A stretch of 64,000 bases of DNA from Legionella antarctica (GCF_011764505.1 NZ_AP022839.1:1595001-1659000); one strand, 5' to 3'; shown: positions 26,751-37,678, numbered from the stretch's first letter. Made by a program: numbers and translations. The notes: generated from the letters alone by a model not told the origin.

Positions 26751-29700
26751 ACAATAAAAATAACGGATATGTAGGCCACGAGCTTAAAAAGCACTCATTC
26801 GATGGAAGTAAACTATCCGTGCTTTCAAGCCTATTCACTCTTTATGGATTCGCCTCACTCAAAAAAGAGCTAACTAAACTGCAACATACACGCTTATTCA
26901 TAACCGACTGGCAAGGTCAAAGCCTTCAATCCCTAGTTGGTAATGAGCAAGAGGTCAGGCTTATAAACCAGTTAAATCAAAAGCATGTAGCAACAGAATG
27001 TGCCAAGTGGTTGCGTGGAAAAGTGTATGTTAAAGCAAGCAAGAAGCCCCAAGCTGCACAAAATTTAATACATCTTCAATCAGATGATAACAGTTTTGCC
27101 GTTCATGGAAGTGCCACACTGTCTCCGATTGGGCTGGGTGATGTGCGGTCAGATAACCTTCAAATGAATACCGGAATATCAGATGCCGAGACCACTAAAC
27201 AGCTAATAACTTGGTTTGATGGAATATGGTCTGACAAAACAACTACGCAAGATATAAAAGCCGAGCTAATTGAAAAACTCGATTTTATAGCAGCAGATCA
27301 ACCTGCCAATTTTATATATTACCTAACTCTTTACAATATTTTTAAAGACTTTCTTGAAGACATTGATGAAGAAAATATCATCAAGAGTAAAACTGGTTTC
27401 AAAGATACCATCGTTTGGAACAAATTGTATAAGTTCCAAAAAGATGGTGTCTTGGGCGCTATCGATAAGTTGGAAAAACACAACGGCTGCATTATTGCCG
27501 ATAGTGTTGGTTTGGGTAAAACTTTTGAAGCTTTAGCCGTAATTAAATACTACGAGCTACGTAATGACCGTGTGTTAGTGCTTTGTCCCAAGAAATTAAG
27601 AGATAACTGGACTGTCTACACCATAAACGACAAGCGTAATCTGCTTGCCGCAGACCGTTTTAATTATGATGTACTCAATCATACAGATCTTAGTAGAGTT
27701 AAAGGTTTTTCCGGTGAGATAAATCTTGAAACGCTTAATTGGGGAAATTACGATCTTATTGTGATTGATGAATCACACAACTTTCGTAACAACCCTAATA
27801 AAGCCGATGGCAAAACCCGATACGAACGCCTGCTAGGCGATATCATCCGTTCGGGCGTTAAAACTAAAGTGCTCATGCTCTCTGCTACACCAGTAAATAA
27901 TCGCATGAATGATCTCAAAAATCAGGTCGCATTTATTACTGAAGGCAAGGATGATGCCTTTATAGATGTCGGTATCAAGAGTATTGAAAGCACACTAAGG
28001 TTAGCCCAAAAACAATTTAACCAATGGACAAAAGAACCTGCTGAAACCCGCACCACAGCAACTTTGCTTGATAGTATGAGTTTTGACTATTTCAAACTAT
28101 TGGATGTAGTCACTATTGCTCGCTCACGAAAGCATATAGAAAAATACTACGGTACAGCGGATATTGGTAAATTCCCCAAACGCTTACCGCCTAAAAACGT
28201 TTATGCCGATATCGACCTGTCCGATGAGTTTCCACCACTGAAAGAAGTCAATCTGACTATTAAACGTTTATCATTAGCTGGTTATTCACCCTTAAAGTTC
28301 GTGCGTAATGACCTCAAAGGTGATTATGCCCGGCGTTACGATAAAGCTGTAGGAGACGGTAAAGGTGTATTTAAGCAAGTAGATCGTGAAGAAAGTTTGA
28401 TTCACCTGATGCGTATTAATTTGCTAAAACGAATGGAAAGCTCTATTCACTCTTTTACGCTAACAGCGACAAGACTGGCTAATCAGGTGGAAAACTTGCT
28501 AGCCAAGATTGATGCTCATGAGAGCGATGAATTGTTCGAACTGAATATCGAAGAGATTGAAGATGTAGAACTCGATGCTCCTGAGTTCGAACCATATATG
28601 CTGGGCAATAAAACCAAGGTACTAATTCAAGATATTGACTTAATTCGTTTCAGGCAAGAGCTTGAGGCAGACCGAGTGCTGTTGGAAAGCATTGTTGACG
28701 ACGCAAAAAAAGTAACTGCCGTCAGAGATGCCAAGCTTGAAAAGGTCAAGCAACAAATTAAGGCAAAGGTTACAGTGCCATTAAACCCTGATAATAAAAA
28801 AGTGATCATCTTCACCGCATTTGCCGATACTGCTCAATACCTTTATGCTCATCTAGTTGAATGGGCGCAGAAAGAATTGGGAATCCATAGTGCGCTAATA
28901 ACTGGTGGTGGTACAAATAAAACCACACTTTTAGGTGTCGGCTCAGACCTTAATGATTTACTTACTGCCTTTTCTCCTAAATCAAAAGAACGTAATAAAA
29001 TCGCACCCGATTCAACATGCGAAATCGATTTACTTATCGCAACAGACTGTATCAGTGAAGGCCAAAACCTTCAGGATTGCGACACCCTCATTAACTACGA
29101 TATTCACTGGAACCCTGTACGTATTATCCAGCGGTTTGGTCGTGTAGATCGTTTGGGTTCTAAAAACACTCAAATTCAGTTGATAAACTTCTGGCCGAAT
29201 ATGGAACTAGATGAATACATCAAACTAGAAGCCAGAGTATCAGGACGGATGGTTCTTCTCGATATCTCCGCCACAGGTGAAGAAAATCTGATCGTTGAAA
29301 ACGCGACTGAGATGAATGATCTCGAATATCGCCGTAAACAATTGCAGCAACTCAAAGATACTGTGGTTGACCTAGAAGATATCGTGGGAGGTGTATCTAT
29401 TACAGATCTCACCCTTAACGACTTTCGCATGGACTTATCCGGCTATATGAATAACGGTCGCAGCCCTGAGCGGGGAAAGAGTCAAAATATGAGTAAGTTG
29501 GAGCAGGCTCCACTTGGCCTATACTCGGTTGTTCCTCTTGATGAAGATTTGAAGAGCGACGGTATCAATGAAGGTGTGATATTTTGTTTGAAAAATATCC
29601 GAGAAGGCAAAGAAGCGGTACAGGTTGATGATAATTATCCGCTCTCACCTTACTTTCTTGTCTATGTCTCAGATGATGCAGCGGTAGATTTAAATTTCAC

Positions 29701-30010
29701 ACAAAGTAAAAAAGTGCTCGACCTCCTTAAGCGCCAAGCTTTTATCCATAGTAAGGTGGAAACAGACTGTGTTGAGATTATAAACGCCAGAACAAAAAAA
29801 GGTCAAAATCCGGATCACTTTCAGTATTTGTTGGCCGTCGCGGTTGATAGCATTGCGGGTAAGAGCGAAGAAAAAGGTGTTGAAAGTCTATTTACAAAAG
29901 GTGGAACTGTCCTTACTCCAACCAGTAGCCAAGGCATAGACGATTTTGCTGTGGTTTCTTACCTCATACTAGTGGATATGGCTGGTAATGATGAAGGGTT
30001 TAGTGCATGA
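26741..30010 (+). CDS. SNF2-like helicase with degenerate PLD-like N-terminus
   Basis: The protein has 1,089 residues and a GTG start behind AGAGGA. Residues about 1-165 resemble a phospholipase-D-like fold (VYVKASKKPQ then HGSATLSPIGLGD) but lack a full HxK motif. The superfamily 2 helicase core has Walker A ADSVGLGKTFEAL near 250, DESH near 342, LMLSATPVNN, and motif VI QRFGRVDRLGS near 795. A further C-terminal region of about 250 residues is unassigned. It is the first large gene of a tightly spaced cassette with DUF4391, type III mod and res genes, which suggests phage or DNA defence. The stop overlaps the next ATG. Confidence 0.85.
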   Translation: MLLDNKNNGYVGHELKKHSFDGSKLSVLSSLFTLYGFASLKKELTKLQHTRLFITDWQGQSLQSLVGNEQEVRLINQLNQKHVATECAKWLRGKVYVKASKKPQAAQNLIHLQSDDNSFAVHGSATLSPIGLGDVRSDNLQMNTGISDAETTKQLITWFDGIWSDKTTTQDIKAELIEKLDFIAADQPANFIYYLTLYNIFKDFLEDIDEENIIKSKTGFKDTIVWNKLYKFQKDGVLGAIDKLEKHNGCIIADSVGLGKTFEALAVIKYYELRNDRVLVLCPKKLRDNWTVYTINDKRNLLAADRFNYDVLNHTDLSRVKGFSGEINLETLNWGNYDLIVIDESHNFRNNPNKADGKTRYERLLGDIIRSGVKTKVLMLSATPVNNRMNDLKNQVAFITEGKDDAFIDVGIKSIESTLRLAQKQFNQWTKEPAETRTTATLLDSMSFDYFKLLDVVTIARSRKHIEKYYGTADIGKFPKRLPPKNVYADIDLSDEFPPLKEVNLTIKRLSLAGYSPLKFVRNDLKGDYARRYDKAVGDGKGVFKQVDREESLIHLMRINLLKRMESSIHSFTLTATRLANQVENLLAKIDAHESDELFELNIEEIEDVELDAPEFEPYMLGNKTKVLIQDIDLIRFRQELEADRVLLESIVDDAKKVTAVRDAKLEKVKQQIKAKVTVPLNPDNKKVIIFTAFADTAQYLYAHLVEWAQKELGIHSALITGGGTNKTTLLGVGSDLNDLLTAFSPKSKERNKIAPDSTCEIDLLIATDCISEGQNLQDCDTLINYDIHWNPVRIIQRFGRVDRLGSKNTQIQLINFWPNMELDEYIKLEARVSGRMVLLDISATGEENLIVENATEMNDLEYRRKQLQQLKDTVVDLEDIVGGVSITDLTLNDFRMDLSGYMNNGRSPERGKSQNMSKLEQAPLGLYSVVPLDEDLKSDGINEGVIFCLKNIREGKEAVQVDDNYPLSPYFLVYVSDDAAVDLNFTQSKKVLDLLKRQAFIHSKVETDCVEIINARTKKGQNPDHFQYLLAVAVDSIAGKSEEKGVESLFTKGGTVLTPTSSQGIDDFAVVSYLILVDMAGNDEGFSA

Positions 30011-30837
30011 GTATTGAATCTCAGCCCAACCCAATAAGTAGCTTTGAAGACTTTCTTGCGCGACTAGATGTGCCAAAAACTTGTGAGCTGAATAAGCCAA
30101 TCTTCAAGAAAATGTTTCTCGATACCACCGATGGAAAGAAAGACATTCTGGATGCGACAGATAAGAAAGCTCTGAAAGAGGATGTTAAAAAAATACGTTG
30201 GCTGTACACCTTAAAGTCTAACACGATCAACATTGCGTCCTATACAGATAAAACAAGAGAATACCCTGAAGTTGCAATACTGCATATTGAACTTTCACGC
30301 CCTGACAGATTCAAGCGAACATCCCAGTTTATCAACCGAGCCATTCCATACCCTCTCGTACTTATATTTACTTGTGTTATTGAGAGGGAACAGAGGCTAT
30401 GCCTTACTCTTGCAGATAAGCGCATCAATCAGGCAGATAAAGAAAAGTGGATAATTGAAGACTGTATTCACACAAAATGGATCAGTATGTCCTCAGTAAG
30501 CGCCGCAGAATTGAAATTTTTTGAAAGTCTCAAAGTAAGCAGTCTGCCGTTTACGAACTTCTTTGCTTTTTATCAGGCTTTAATTAAACGGGTTATTGCC
30601 ATTAAATGTGCCGAACATAGTGGTGATTTTTCTATAGAGAGGGCTGGCAACCCAAGTGAAAAGATGTCAAACACTTTGCGTTTAGATAAGTTGCGCGAGC
30701 TGGAAAAGCTGGATTCTCAACGCTTGGAAATATCGAAAAAGCTTAAAAATATAAAGCAGATGGGTAAGAAGATAGAGCTAAACACTCAAATCAAAAAGAT
30801 TAATGATAAGATTGCCAATATCAAGAGCAGTCTTTAG
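30007..30837 (+). CDS. DUF4391 domain protein
   Basis: This 276-residue protein overlaps the helicase gene by 4 bp. The core contains KIRWLYTLKSNTINIA, EVAILHIELSRPDR and PYPLVLIFTCV, which I associate with DUF4391. The C-terminal 60 residues are a charged coiled coil. I remember DUF4391 proteins beside SNF2 helicases and type III restriction genes; no biochemical activity is known to me. It could be an assembly or specificity factor for the cassette. Confidence 0.7.
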   Translation: MSIESQPNPISSFEDFLARLDVPKTCELNKPIFKKMFLDTTDGKKDILDATDKKALKEDVKKIRWLYTLKSNTINIASYTDKTREYPEVAILHIELSRPDRFKRTSQFINRAIPYPLVLIFTCVIEREQRLCLTLADKRINQADKEKWIIEDCIHTKWISMSSVSAAELKFFESLKVSSLPFTNFFAFYQALIKRVIAIKCAEHSGDFSIERAGNPSEKMSNTLRLDKLRELEKLDSQRLEISKKLKNIKQMGKKIELNTQIKKINDKIANIKSSL

Positions 30838-32510
30838 AAAGAAGATTAAAGATAACAATGGGAAATGAGATGAAAAACGTAGAATTTAAAGATGGACAAA
30901 GCCTCGATATTGTTAAGGAAAACATTGAAAAACTGAAAGAACTGTTTCCCGAGGCTTTTTCAGAGGCGGGCGTTAACTTTAATACTTTACGTCAGCTAAT
31001 AGGCGATGTATCTATATTAGAAGAAGGCAATGAAAAGTATGGCTTTGAGCTGGCACGGAAAAAAGAAAGCGCGCCAGATCGCACTAACGCCTTCTACAGG
31101 TACATTGCTCCCATGCCCCGATGAAAGTGTTAATTGGGATACTACTCAGAACTTATTTATCAAGGGTGACAATCTTGAGGTTTTAAAGCTATTACAGAAG
31201 AGCTATGCCAATAAGGTAAAGATGATCTATATTGATCCACCATATAACACGGGAAAAGAGTTTATTTATCCCGACCGTTTTCAAGAAAATCTTAATACTT
31301 ATCTTAAATATACAGGGCAAGTCGATGATGAAGGGATGAAGTTTTCGTCTAACACTGAAACCACAGGTAGGAAGCATACAAATTGGCTAAATATGATGTA
31401 TCCAAGATTAAAATTAGCCAGGCAATTGTTGAGATCAGATGGAGTTATTTTTATATCTATAGACGACAACGAAGTTGCTAATCTGAGGGAGATTTGTAAT
31501 GAGATATATGGGGAGGAAAATCTGTTAAGCAATCTTATTTGGCAGAAAAAATACTCGCCGCAAAATGATGCAAAATTTTTTTCAGATAGCCACGAACATA
31601 TTCTTTGTTTTGCAAAAAACATATCAGAATTTGAAATTGGTATTTTGCCTCGAACAGATGACGCAAATGCAAGATATAAAAACCCAGACAATGATCCAAG
31701 AGGCCCCTGGAAGTCTAGTGATTTGACTAGACAAGAGTATAGGAAAAGAGATTATTATCCAATTGTCAATCCTGTAAACGGTAAAGAGTTTTACCCACCG
31801 TCTGGGAATAGCTGGGGAAGACCAAGCGATAAGGTTAAAGAACTGATTAATGATGGGCGAATTTCGTTTGGGTCTGAAGGAAACAGTATTCCTTCACTAA
31901 AAAGATTTCTATCCGAAGTTAAGCAGGGAATTACACCACAAACGATATGGGAAAGGAAAGATGTTGGCGACACTCAAGAGGGTAAGAAAATTGTAAAAAA
32001 TCTATTTGGAAATGCTGGGATTTTCGAGACAGCTAAACCGCCTCGTCTAATTCAAAGAGCAATGCTTGTTGCTAACGTTTCTGATGGGGACATAGTTCTA
32101 GACTTCTTTGCTGGCTCATGCACAACATATCAGGCTGCTTTGCAGTTTGAAAAGCAGATAAGAACAATTTTGGTGCAACTTCCTGAAATTTGTGACGAAA
32201 AAACGGAAGCATATAAAGCTGGCTTCAAGACAGTTGCTGATATCGGTCGTGCACGAATGGTTAAGTATTTGGAGACGAATAGAGATAAATTATTAGGGAG
32301 GGATTGTGGTTTTAGAGTATTCGCTCTTAGTTATTCTAGCATCCAGCTCTGGAATCCAGATCGTACAAACCTTGAAGCGAGTCTTTTCTCACATGAAGAG
32401 CACTTGATCAAGGGTAGAACTGAACAAGATATTTAATATAGGCGCGGTTTTCTGGACACAAAAAAAGGTTTTTTAAGAGCTATTCTTCTTAATACAAAGA
32501 GGAGAATAAA

Positions 32511-32795
32511 ATGTCTAAAAAGCGAGCTTATTATACGGCGGCCAAGAAGGCAAAAATAACGCTAGCTGCGATTGAGGGGAAACTCACACAAGCGCAAATT
32601 ACCAGTGAATACGGTGTTCACGCAACGCAGGTAAAAACTTGGAAGCAATCGGCCATCAAAGCCATTAACGATTTATTCTCTGGGGCTAATGAAAAAGAAG
32701 CCAAGTCCCAAGAGCAGCTTGTTGAGGCATTATATCAAGAAATTGGTCGACTTCAAGCGCAGCTATCTTGGCTAAAAAAAAAGCATGAACTTTAG
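32511..32795 (+). CDS. IS3-family OrfA (copy 3)
   Basis: Identical to OrfA of the other copies, with the slippage run before its stop. Confidence 0.93.
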   Translation: MSKKRAYYTAAKKAKITLAAIEGKLTQAQITSEYGVHATQVKTWKQSAIKAINDLFSGANEKEAKSQEQLVEALYQEIGRLQAQLSWLKKKHEL

Positions 32796-33630
32796 TCTGG
32801 ATGAAAAGCGCGTCATGATTGATCCTCTTGCCGAGCTCACCATTCGTGAACAATGCTTGCTATTAGACTTGCCTGTTTCAAGTTATTATTATAGTGCCAA
32901 GCCCATTTCTGTCGAAGATGAAGCGCTTATGGCGCTACTTGATGAGCACTATCTGCAGTATCCATGTGAAGGTAAAATTAAGCGGGCAAGATGGCTGTCA
33001 AAAGAAGTAGGCTATCCTGTTGGTAAACGTCGAGTAAAAAAGTTGATGGAAATGATGGGGTTATCGACTGTTTACCCAAAGCCAAATACAAGCGTTCCCA
33101 ATAAGGAGCATGAGGTGTTCCCTTATTTATTAAAAGAGGTGGATATCACCAAACCAAATCAGGTTTGGGCCGCAGATATCACCTACATCCGCATGAAAGG
33201 AAAGCATGTGTATTTAGTAGCTATTATGGACTGGTATAGTCGTTATGTGATTGGATGGGCTATTTCACCTACTATGGAGGCTGAATTTTGTATTGAGGCG
33301 CTTAGAAACGCTTTGCTGCATTCGCGTTGTGAGATCTTTAACACGGATCAGGGTTCTCAATTTACCTCAAAAGATTGGATAAATACGCTAAAATCTCACC
33401 ACATTTCTATCAGCATGGATGGGCGAGGACGTTATTTAGATAATATATTTATCGAGCGATTGTGGCGTAGTGTTAAGCAAGAAAAAATCTACCGGTATGA
33501 TTTTGATACAATTGAAGAGGTTGAGCTGGCCTTAACGGAGTATTTTGAGTATTATAATAACCGAAGGCTTCACCAGTCCTTTAATTATTTAACGCCCGCA
33601 GAGGTGTATTATGGCCGGAAAAGACCATAA
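32785..33630 (+). CDS. IS3-family OrfB (copy 3)
   Basis: Identical to OrfB of the other copies, with an intact DDE triad. Confidence 0.95.
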   Translation: MNFSLDEKRVMIDPLAELTIREQCLLLDLPVSSYYYSAKPISVEDEALMALLDEHYLQYPCEGKIKRARWLSKEVGYPVGKRRVKKLMEMMGLSTVYPKPNTSVPNKEHEVFPYLLKEVDITKPNQVWAADITYIRMKGKHVYLVAIMDWYSRYVIGWAISPTMEAEFCIEALRNALLHSRCEIFNTDQGSQFTSKDWINTLKSHHISISMDGRGRYLDNIFIERLWRSVKQEKIYRYDFDTIEEVELALTEYFEYYNNRRLHQSFNYLTPAEVYYGRKRP

Positions 33631-34212
33631 ACCCTAAATGAGAGCGTCATGACTTACCCACAAGGCCCACAGGCCTATACGAGAAAGTGAAGCTCTCCTG
33701 ACCTGTGGACTTGTGGATAAGTCATTCTGATAGAGTTGTGGTAAAATGACCTAAGACAATTCGTAGTAGCAATCACTATTCATACGGTATTGAGTAGGTT
33801 TAAATAGGTTAATTTGAGTGAATTTTTAACTATAAATGATGGATGAATAGCTCTTATTTTTCCTTAATTTTGTTCCAGACATGCGGACCCATATCAATTC
33901 TCTACGAGCTTTTGATTAAGCGCGGTATTGACTTGGCCGTGCCCATTGAAATTCGAGAAGTGGCTGGGAAAAATATCTATAGCATTGGTTACGGTGTTTT
34001 ATTTGCTTGCATTGACGAATCGATAACCAAAGATCAAGTTGAAGATATAGCTCAAGGTATTATTGCATGGTATGGCGAGCTTGCACCAAGTTCTGACACT
34101 CACGTCTTCTTTCGCGATAGCGCATTTCGTGATGATATTTCTAAAACTAACATGGCTGCTATTCTTGAACAAAACGGCATTACCCATGTTCGAAGCTTAT
34201 AAGGATTAAGTT

Positions 34213-37200
34213 ATGAAACTTCATTTTGAAGATGATCTGGATTATCAGAAGGCCGCCATTGAATCGGTAGTGAGCCTGTTTAAAGGGCAAGAAATATCCC
34301 GTTCTGAATTTACTGTTACGCATCGTCCAAAGTCTAGCCCACAGACCTCCTTTGATTTATTTGAAAATGAATTGGGTATTGGTAATAGATTGTTGCTTGT
34401 AGATGATGAAATTGAAGATAACCTCCGAAAAGCTCAACTAACGAATGGTTTACGTCCTTCTGAAAAGCTTACTAGTGGTGATTTCACCGTTGAAATGGAA
34501 ACAGGTACGGGGAAAACATACGTCTATCTTCGCACCATATTTGAACTGAATAAAAACTATGGTTTTACCAAGTTTGTGATAGTTGTACCTTCTGTGGCGA
34601 TTAAGGAAGGAACCTATAAGACTCTACAAATTACCCAAGAGCATTTTGAGGGTTTGTATCCCAAAGCCAAGGGTTATGAATACTTCCTCTACAGTTCATC
34701 TAAACCAGGTAAGGTGCGTAACTTTGCTACCAGTTCTAACATCCAGATTATGGTCACATCAGTTGGTGCAATTAACAAGAAGGATGTGAATAACCTATAT
34801 AAAGAAAATGAAAATACAGGTGGAGAGAAACCCATTGATCTCGTTCGCGCAACAAACCCAATCATTATTGTTGACGAACCGCAAAGCGTTGATGGTGGCT
34901 TAACAGGTAAAGGTAAAGAAGCTCTCTCATCAATGAATCCGCTCTGCACTTTACGCTATTCGGCTACCCATGTTGATAAACACCACATGGTGTTTCGCCT
35001 TGATGCCGTAGATGCCCATGAGCGTGGGTTAGTAAAACAAATCGAAGTGGCCTCGTTACAGATCGATAGCGGTAATAACAAGCCCTATATTCGATTGGAA
35101 TCGACAACCAACATAAAAGGCTCTATCACTGCCAAGGTCGAAATCGATGTGCAACGAGGCAAGAATATTAAGCGTGAATTCTTAACCATTGAAGATGGTG
35201 ATGATTTAGAGCAGATAACAAATCGTTCAATCTACAAGAACATGCAAATCGGCACTATTACTTGTGGTAAGGGTAACGAAACTATTGAAGTGAAAGGCGA
35301 TGGTTTTGATAAAACCCTCAAAGTGGGTGATGCCATTGGTGGCGTAGACCCCGATGAAATCAAGCGCCTTATGATCCGGAGAACAATAAAAGAGCATTTA
35401 GATAAAGAGCTGACCTTTGCTGCCAATAAGAACCCTATCAAAGTCTTGAGTCTATTTTTTATTGATAGCGTCGAGCACTACCGCCAATATGATGAGGATG
35501 GCAATATCGTTCTCGGTAAATATGCCAATATGTTTGAGGAAGAATATCGCAGGCTAGCGATGTCAGCGGACTACCAAAGCCTATTCAAAGAGATTGATTT
35601 GGATACGGATGCATCGGAAGTCCATAACGGTTATTTCTCAATAGACAATAAAGGTAAATCCGTCGAAACAGCGGAAAATAATCAAGCAGGTCGTGAAAAC
35701 GCTGAGCGCGCCTACCACTTGATTATGAAAGAAAAAGAAAAGCTTTTAAGCTTTGATACCAAACTGAAGTTTATCTTTTCCCACTCTGCACTAAAGGAAG
35801 GCTGGGATAACCCTAATGTCTTTCAGATATGTGCCTTGAGAGACATGGGTAGCGAGCGCGAACGGCGTCAGACACTAGGGCGTGGTTTGCGTTTATGTGT
35901 AGATCAAAGCGGTATGCGCTTGCGAGGTAGCGAAATTAATACGCTTACAGTAATCGCAACAGAAAGCTATGAGAAATTTGCCGATAACCTGCAAAAAGAG
36001 ATTGAGCAGGATACTGGTATTCGTTTTGGTATTGTTGAAGAACACCAGTTCGCAGATATAAAAGTAGTTTCAGAGGCTGGTGAATCACAGGCATTAGGCT
36101 TTGAACAATCTAAGAAAGTCTGGCAGTTCCTCAAAGATGAAAGCTACGTCGATGCTAATGGGAAGGTACAAGACACACTAAGAGCGGCGCTGAAAGACGG
36201 TACTTTTGAACTATCTGATGAAATCAAGCAAGAGCTAGTTGAAGAACTTGGTGAGGTTCAAGCTGGAATAGTCACATCCGACATTAAAGGCGTTTTACGC
36301 AAGCTTGCTGGCAAGCTGGATATCAAAAATGCAGATGACCGTAAAGTTATCCGCACTCGCGAAGCCGTGCTTGAATCGGATGAATTCAAGGCGCTGTGGA
36401 ATCGTATTAAGTACAAAACTACTTATCGAGTAGAGTTTGATAATCTTAAACTTATCCATGATTGTGCAGAAGCGATTCAATCGTGTCCTCCAATCACAAA
36501 AACTCGTGCGCAATTCCGTAAAGCCGATATCGCAATCGGTAAAGGTGGTGTGACAGCGGATGAAACCTCTGCTTCAGGGTTCACCACAATCCACGAAAAC
36601 GACATTGAGCTACCCGATATCATTACCGACTTACAGGATAAAACCCAACTAACACGCAAGAGTATCGTTCAAATCCTTCGTGATAGCCGAAGGCTACAAG
36701 ACTTCACCCGTAACCCTCAACAATTCATGGACTATTGTGCAGAATCGATAAACCGAACCAAACGCTTGGCTTTAGTAGATGGCATTCGATACACCCAGAT
36801 AGATAAAAAGCATTACTATGCTCAAGAACTGTTCCAGCAAGAAGAACTTAAAGGCTATCTGAAAAATACACTGGAAACTAAAAAGTCAGTTTACACTCAC
36901 GTAGTTTATGACTCGGCGGGCATAGAAAAAACCTTTGCTGAAGACTTAGAAAAGAACGAAAAAGTTAAGGTTTACGCCAAGCTTCCAGCGTGGTTCAAAA
37001 TACCCACACCATTAGGAGCCTACAACCCAGATTGGGCAGTAGTTGTTGAAGATGATGACGAGGAAAAACTTTACTTCGTCGTCGAAACGAAAGGCAGCAC
37101 ATGGTGGAACGATCTTCGCCATTTAGAAAGCGCAAAAATTAAGTGCGGTGAAAAGCATTTTGAAGAAATAGCAAAAGAAACTGAAAATCCAGCTCTATAC

Positions 37201-37245
37201 ATCAAGGCTACAGACGTGGTTGGGATGATGGGATATGTTGATTGA
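34213..37245 (+). CDS. res: type III restriction enzyme helicase-nuclease subunit (Res)
   Basis: This 1,010-residue protein has Walker A METGTGKTYVYLRTI near residue 96 and the DEAD-box variant IIIVDEPQSVDG near 220. A helicase C-terminal part has RQTLGRGLRLCVDQSG. A C-terminal PD-(D/E)xK nuclease has GAYNPDWAVV near 938 and FVVETKGSTWWNDLRHLE near 957. Type III Res needs Mod for target recognition, so loss of Mod should silence cleavage rather than kill the cell. The gene starts 10 bp after mod and is intact. Confidence 0.92.
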   Translation: MKLHFEDDLDYQKAAIESVVSLFKGQEISRSEFTVTHRPKSSPQTSFDLFENELGIGNRLLLVDDEIEDNLRKAQLTNGLRPSEKLTSGDFTVEMETGTGKTYVYLRTIFELNKNYGFTKFVIVVPSVAIKEGTYKTLQITQEHFEGLYPKAKGYEYFLYSSSKPGKVRNFATSSNIQIMVTSVGAINKKDVNNLYKENENTGGEKPIDLVRATNPIIIVDEPQSVDGGLTGKGKEALSSMNPLCTLRYSATHVDKHHMVFRLDAVDAHERGLVKQIEVASLQIDSGNNKPYIRLESTTNIKGSITAKVEIDVQRGKNIKREFLTIEDGDDLEQITNRSIYKNMQIGTITCGKGNETIEVKGDGFDKTLKVGDAIGGVDPDEIKRLMIRRTIKEHLDKELTFAANKNPIKVLSLFFIDSVEHYRQYDEDGNIVLGKYANMFEEEYRRLAMSADYQSLFKEIDLDTDASEVHNGYFSIDNKGKSVETAENNQAGRENAERAYHLIMKEKEKLLSFDTKLKFIFSHSALKEGWDNPNVFQICALRDMGSERERRQTLGRGLRLCVDQSGMRLRGSEINTLTVIATESYEKFADNLQKEIEQDTGIRFGIVEEHQFADIKVVSEAGESQALGFEQSKKVWQFLKDESYVDANGKVQDTLRAALKDGTFELSDEIKQELVEELGEVQAGIVTSDIKGVLRKLAGKLDIKNADDRKVIRTREAVLESDEFKALWNRIKYKTTYRVEFDNLKLIHDCAEAIQSCPPITKTRAQFRKADIAIGKGGVTADETSASGFTTIHENDIELPDIITDLQDKTQLTRKSIVQILRDSRRLQDFTRNPQQFMDYCAESINRTKRLALVDGIRYTQIDKKHYYAQELFQQEELKGYLKNTLETKKSVYTHVVYDSAGIEKTFAEDLEKNEKVKVYAKLPAWFKIPTPLGAYNPDWAVVVEDDDEEKLYFVVETKGSTWWNDLRHLESAKIKCGEKHFEEIAKETENPALYIKATDVVGMMGYVD

Positions 37246-37538
37246 TAATTTAACAGGAAACACTTATTTAATTTTCATCGACTTTATTATTTCATTGCTT
37301 AGTGGGCTGTTATAAATACTACTTGGAGGTTAGGGTTCTGTTCTATAAATGCAAATTTTTTTATACTGGTTGGTTTATTTCGAGATGATGAAAAACTTAC
37401 AGTGTACAGTGGACCCCATTGTCAAGACAGCGATCCGTTTAATTTAAGATATAACTTTAATTCTACTTTCTTTCGTTGACGAGGGTGCGTAGCACACGAG
37501 TCAACCACAATAGCAGTTAATGAAACACCTGTTATTGA

Positions 37539-37672
37539 GCCTGTGGGTATGTGGGCGCGAAGCCATCGAGTGTGGTCAAGCGGTGGATAACGTCTTTTTG
37601 TTATCCATGGCTTGTCCACATGTCCCGAAGGGCGATGGCTGATCCGCAGGACGCGTCCACATATCCACAGGC
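37539..37672. repeat. nested palindrome at the 3' side of the second IS3 element
   Basis: GCCTGTGGGTATGTGGGCGCG (37539-37559) pairs with an inverted copy at 37652-37672. Inside it AGCCATCG pairs with CGATGGCT, and GTGGATAAC with GTTATCCAT. The whole could fold as a long branched hairpin between the orfB stop and the IS end. It parallels the palindrome of the other IS3 element and also contains TTATCCA/TCCACA words. Confidence 0.65.
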
Positions 37673-37678
37673 ATTCCA

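Larger units (their letters stand above)
32434..33896 (+). mobile_element. IS3-family element, copy 3 of 5
   Basis: Same 1,463-bp element, plus strand, inserted in mod. The target duplication is ATT at 32431-32433 and 33897-33899. It is in direct orientation with copy 2, 6.5 kb away. Confidence 0.95.
30858..34202 (+). pseudogene. mod: type III DNA methyltransferase (Mod), frameshifted and split by IS3 copy 3
   Basis: The N-terminal part starts at 30858. Near 31044-31046 one extra T shifts the frame. Without it the sequence reads KYGLSWHGKKKARQIALTPS, the expected Mod entry motif. The next part holds the catalytic DPPYNTGKEF and the SAM-site DFFAGSCTT, in the beta-class order of type III enzymes. 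The usual FxGxG has Cys in place of the second Gly. IS3 copy 3 cuts the gene at 32433. Removing it with one ATT joins TEQDI to LYELLIKRGIDLAVPI, and the gene ends at 34202. Two lesions make it inactive as read. Confidence 0.85.

Noticed and set aside
24446-33896. IS3 copies 2 and 3 as the ends of a composite transposon
   Set aside because: Each copy has its own duplication (CAA and ATT) and splits its own gene, so they inserted separately.
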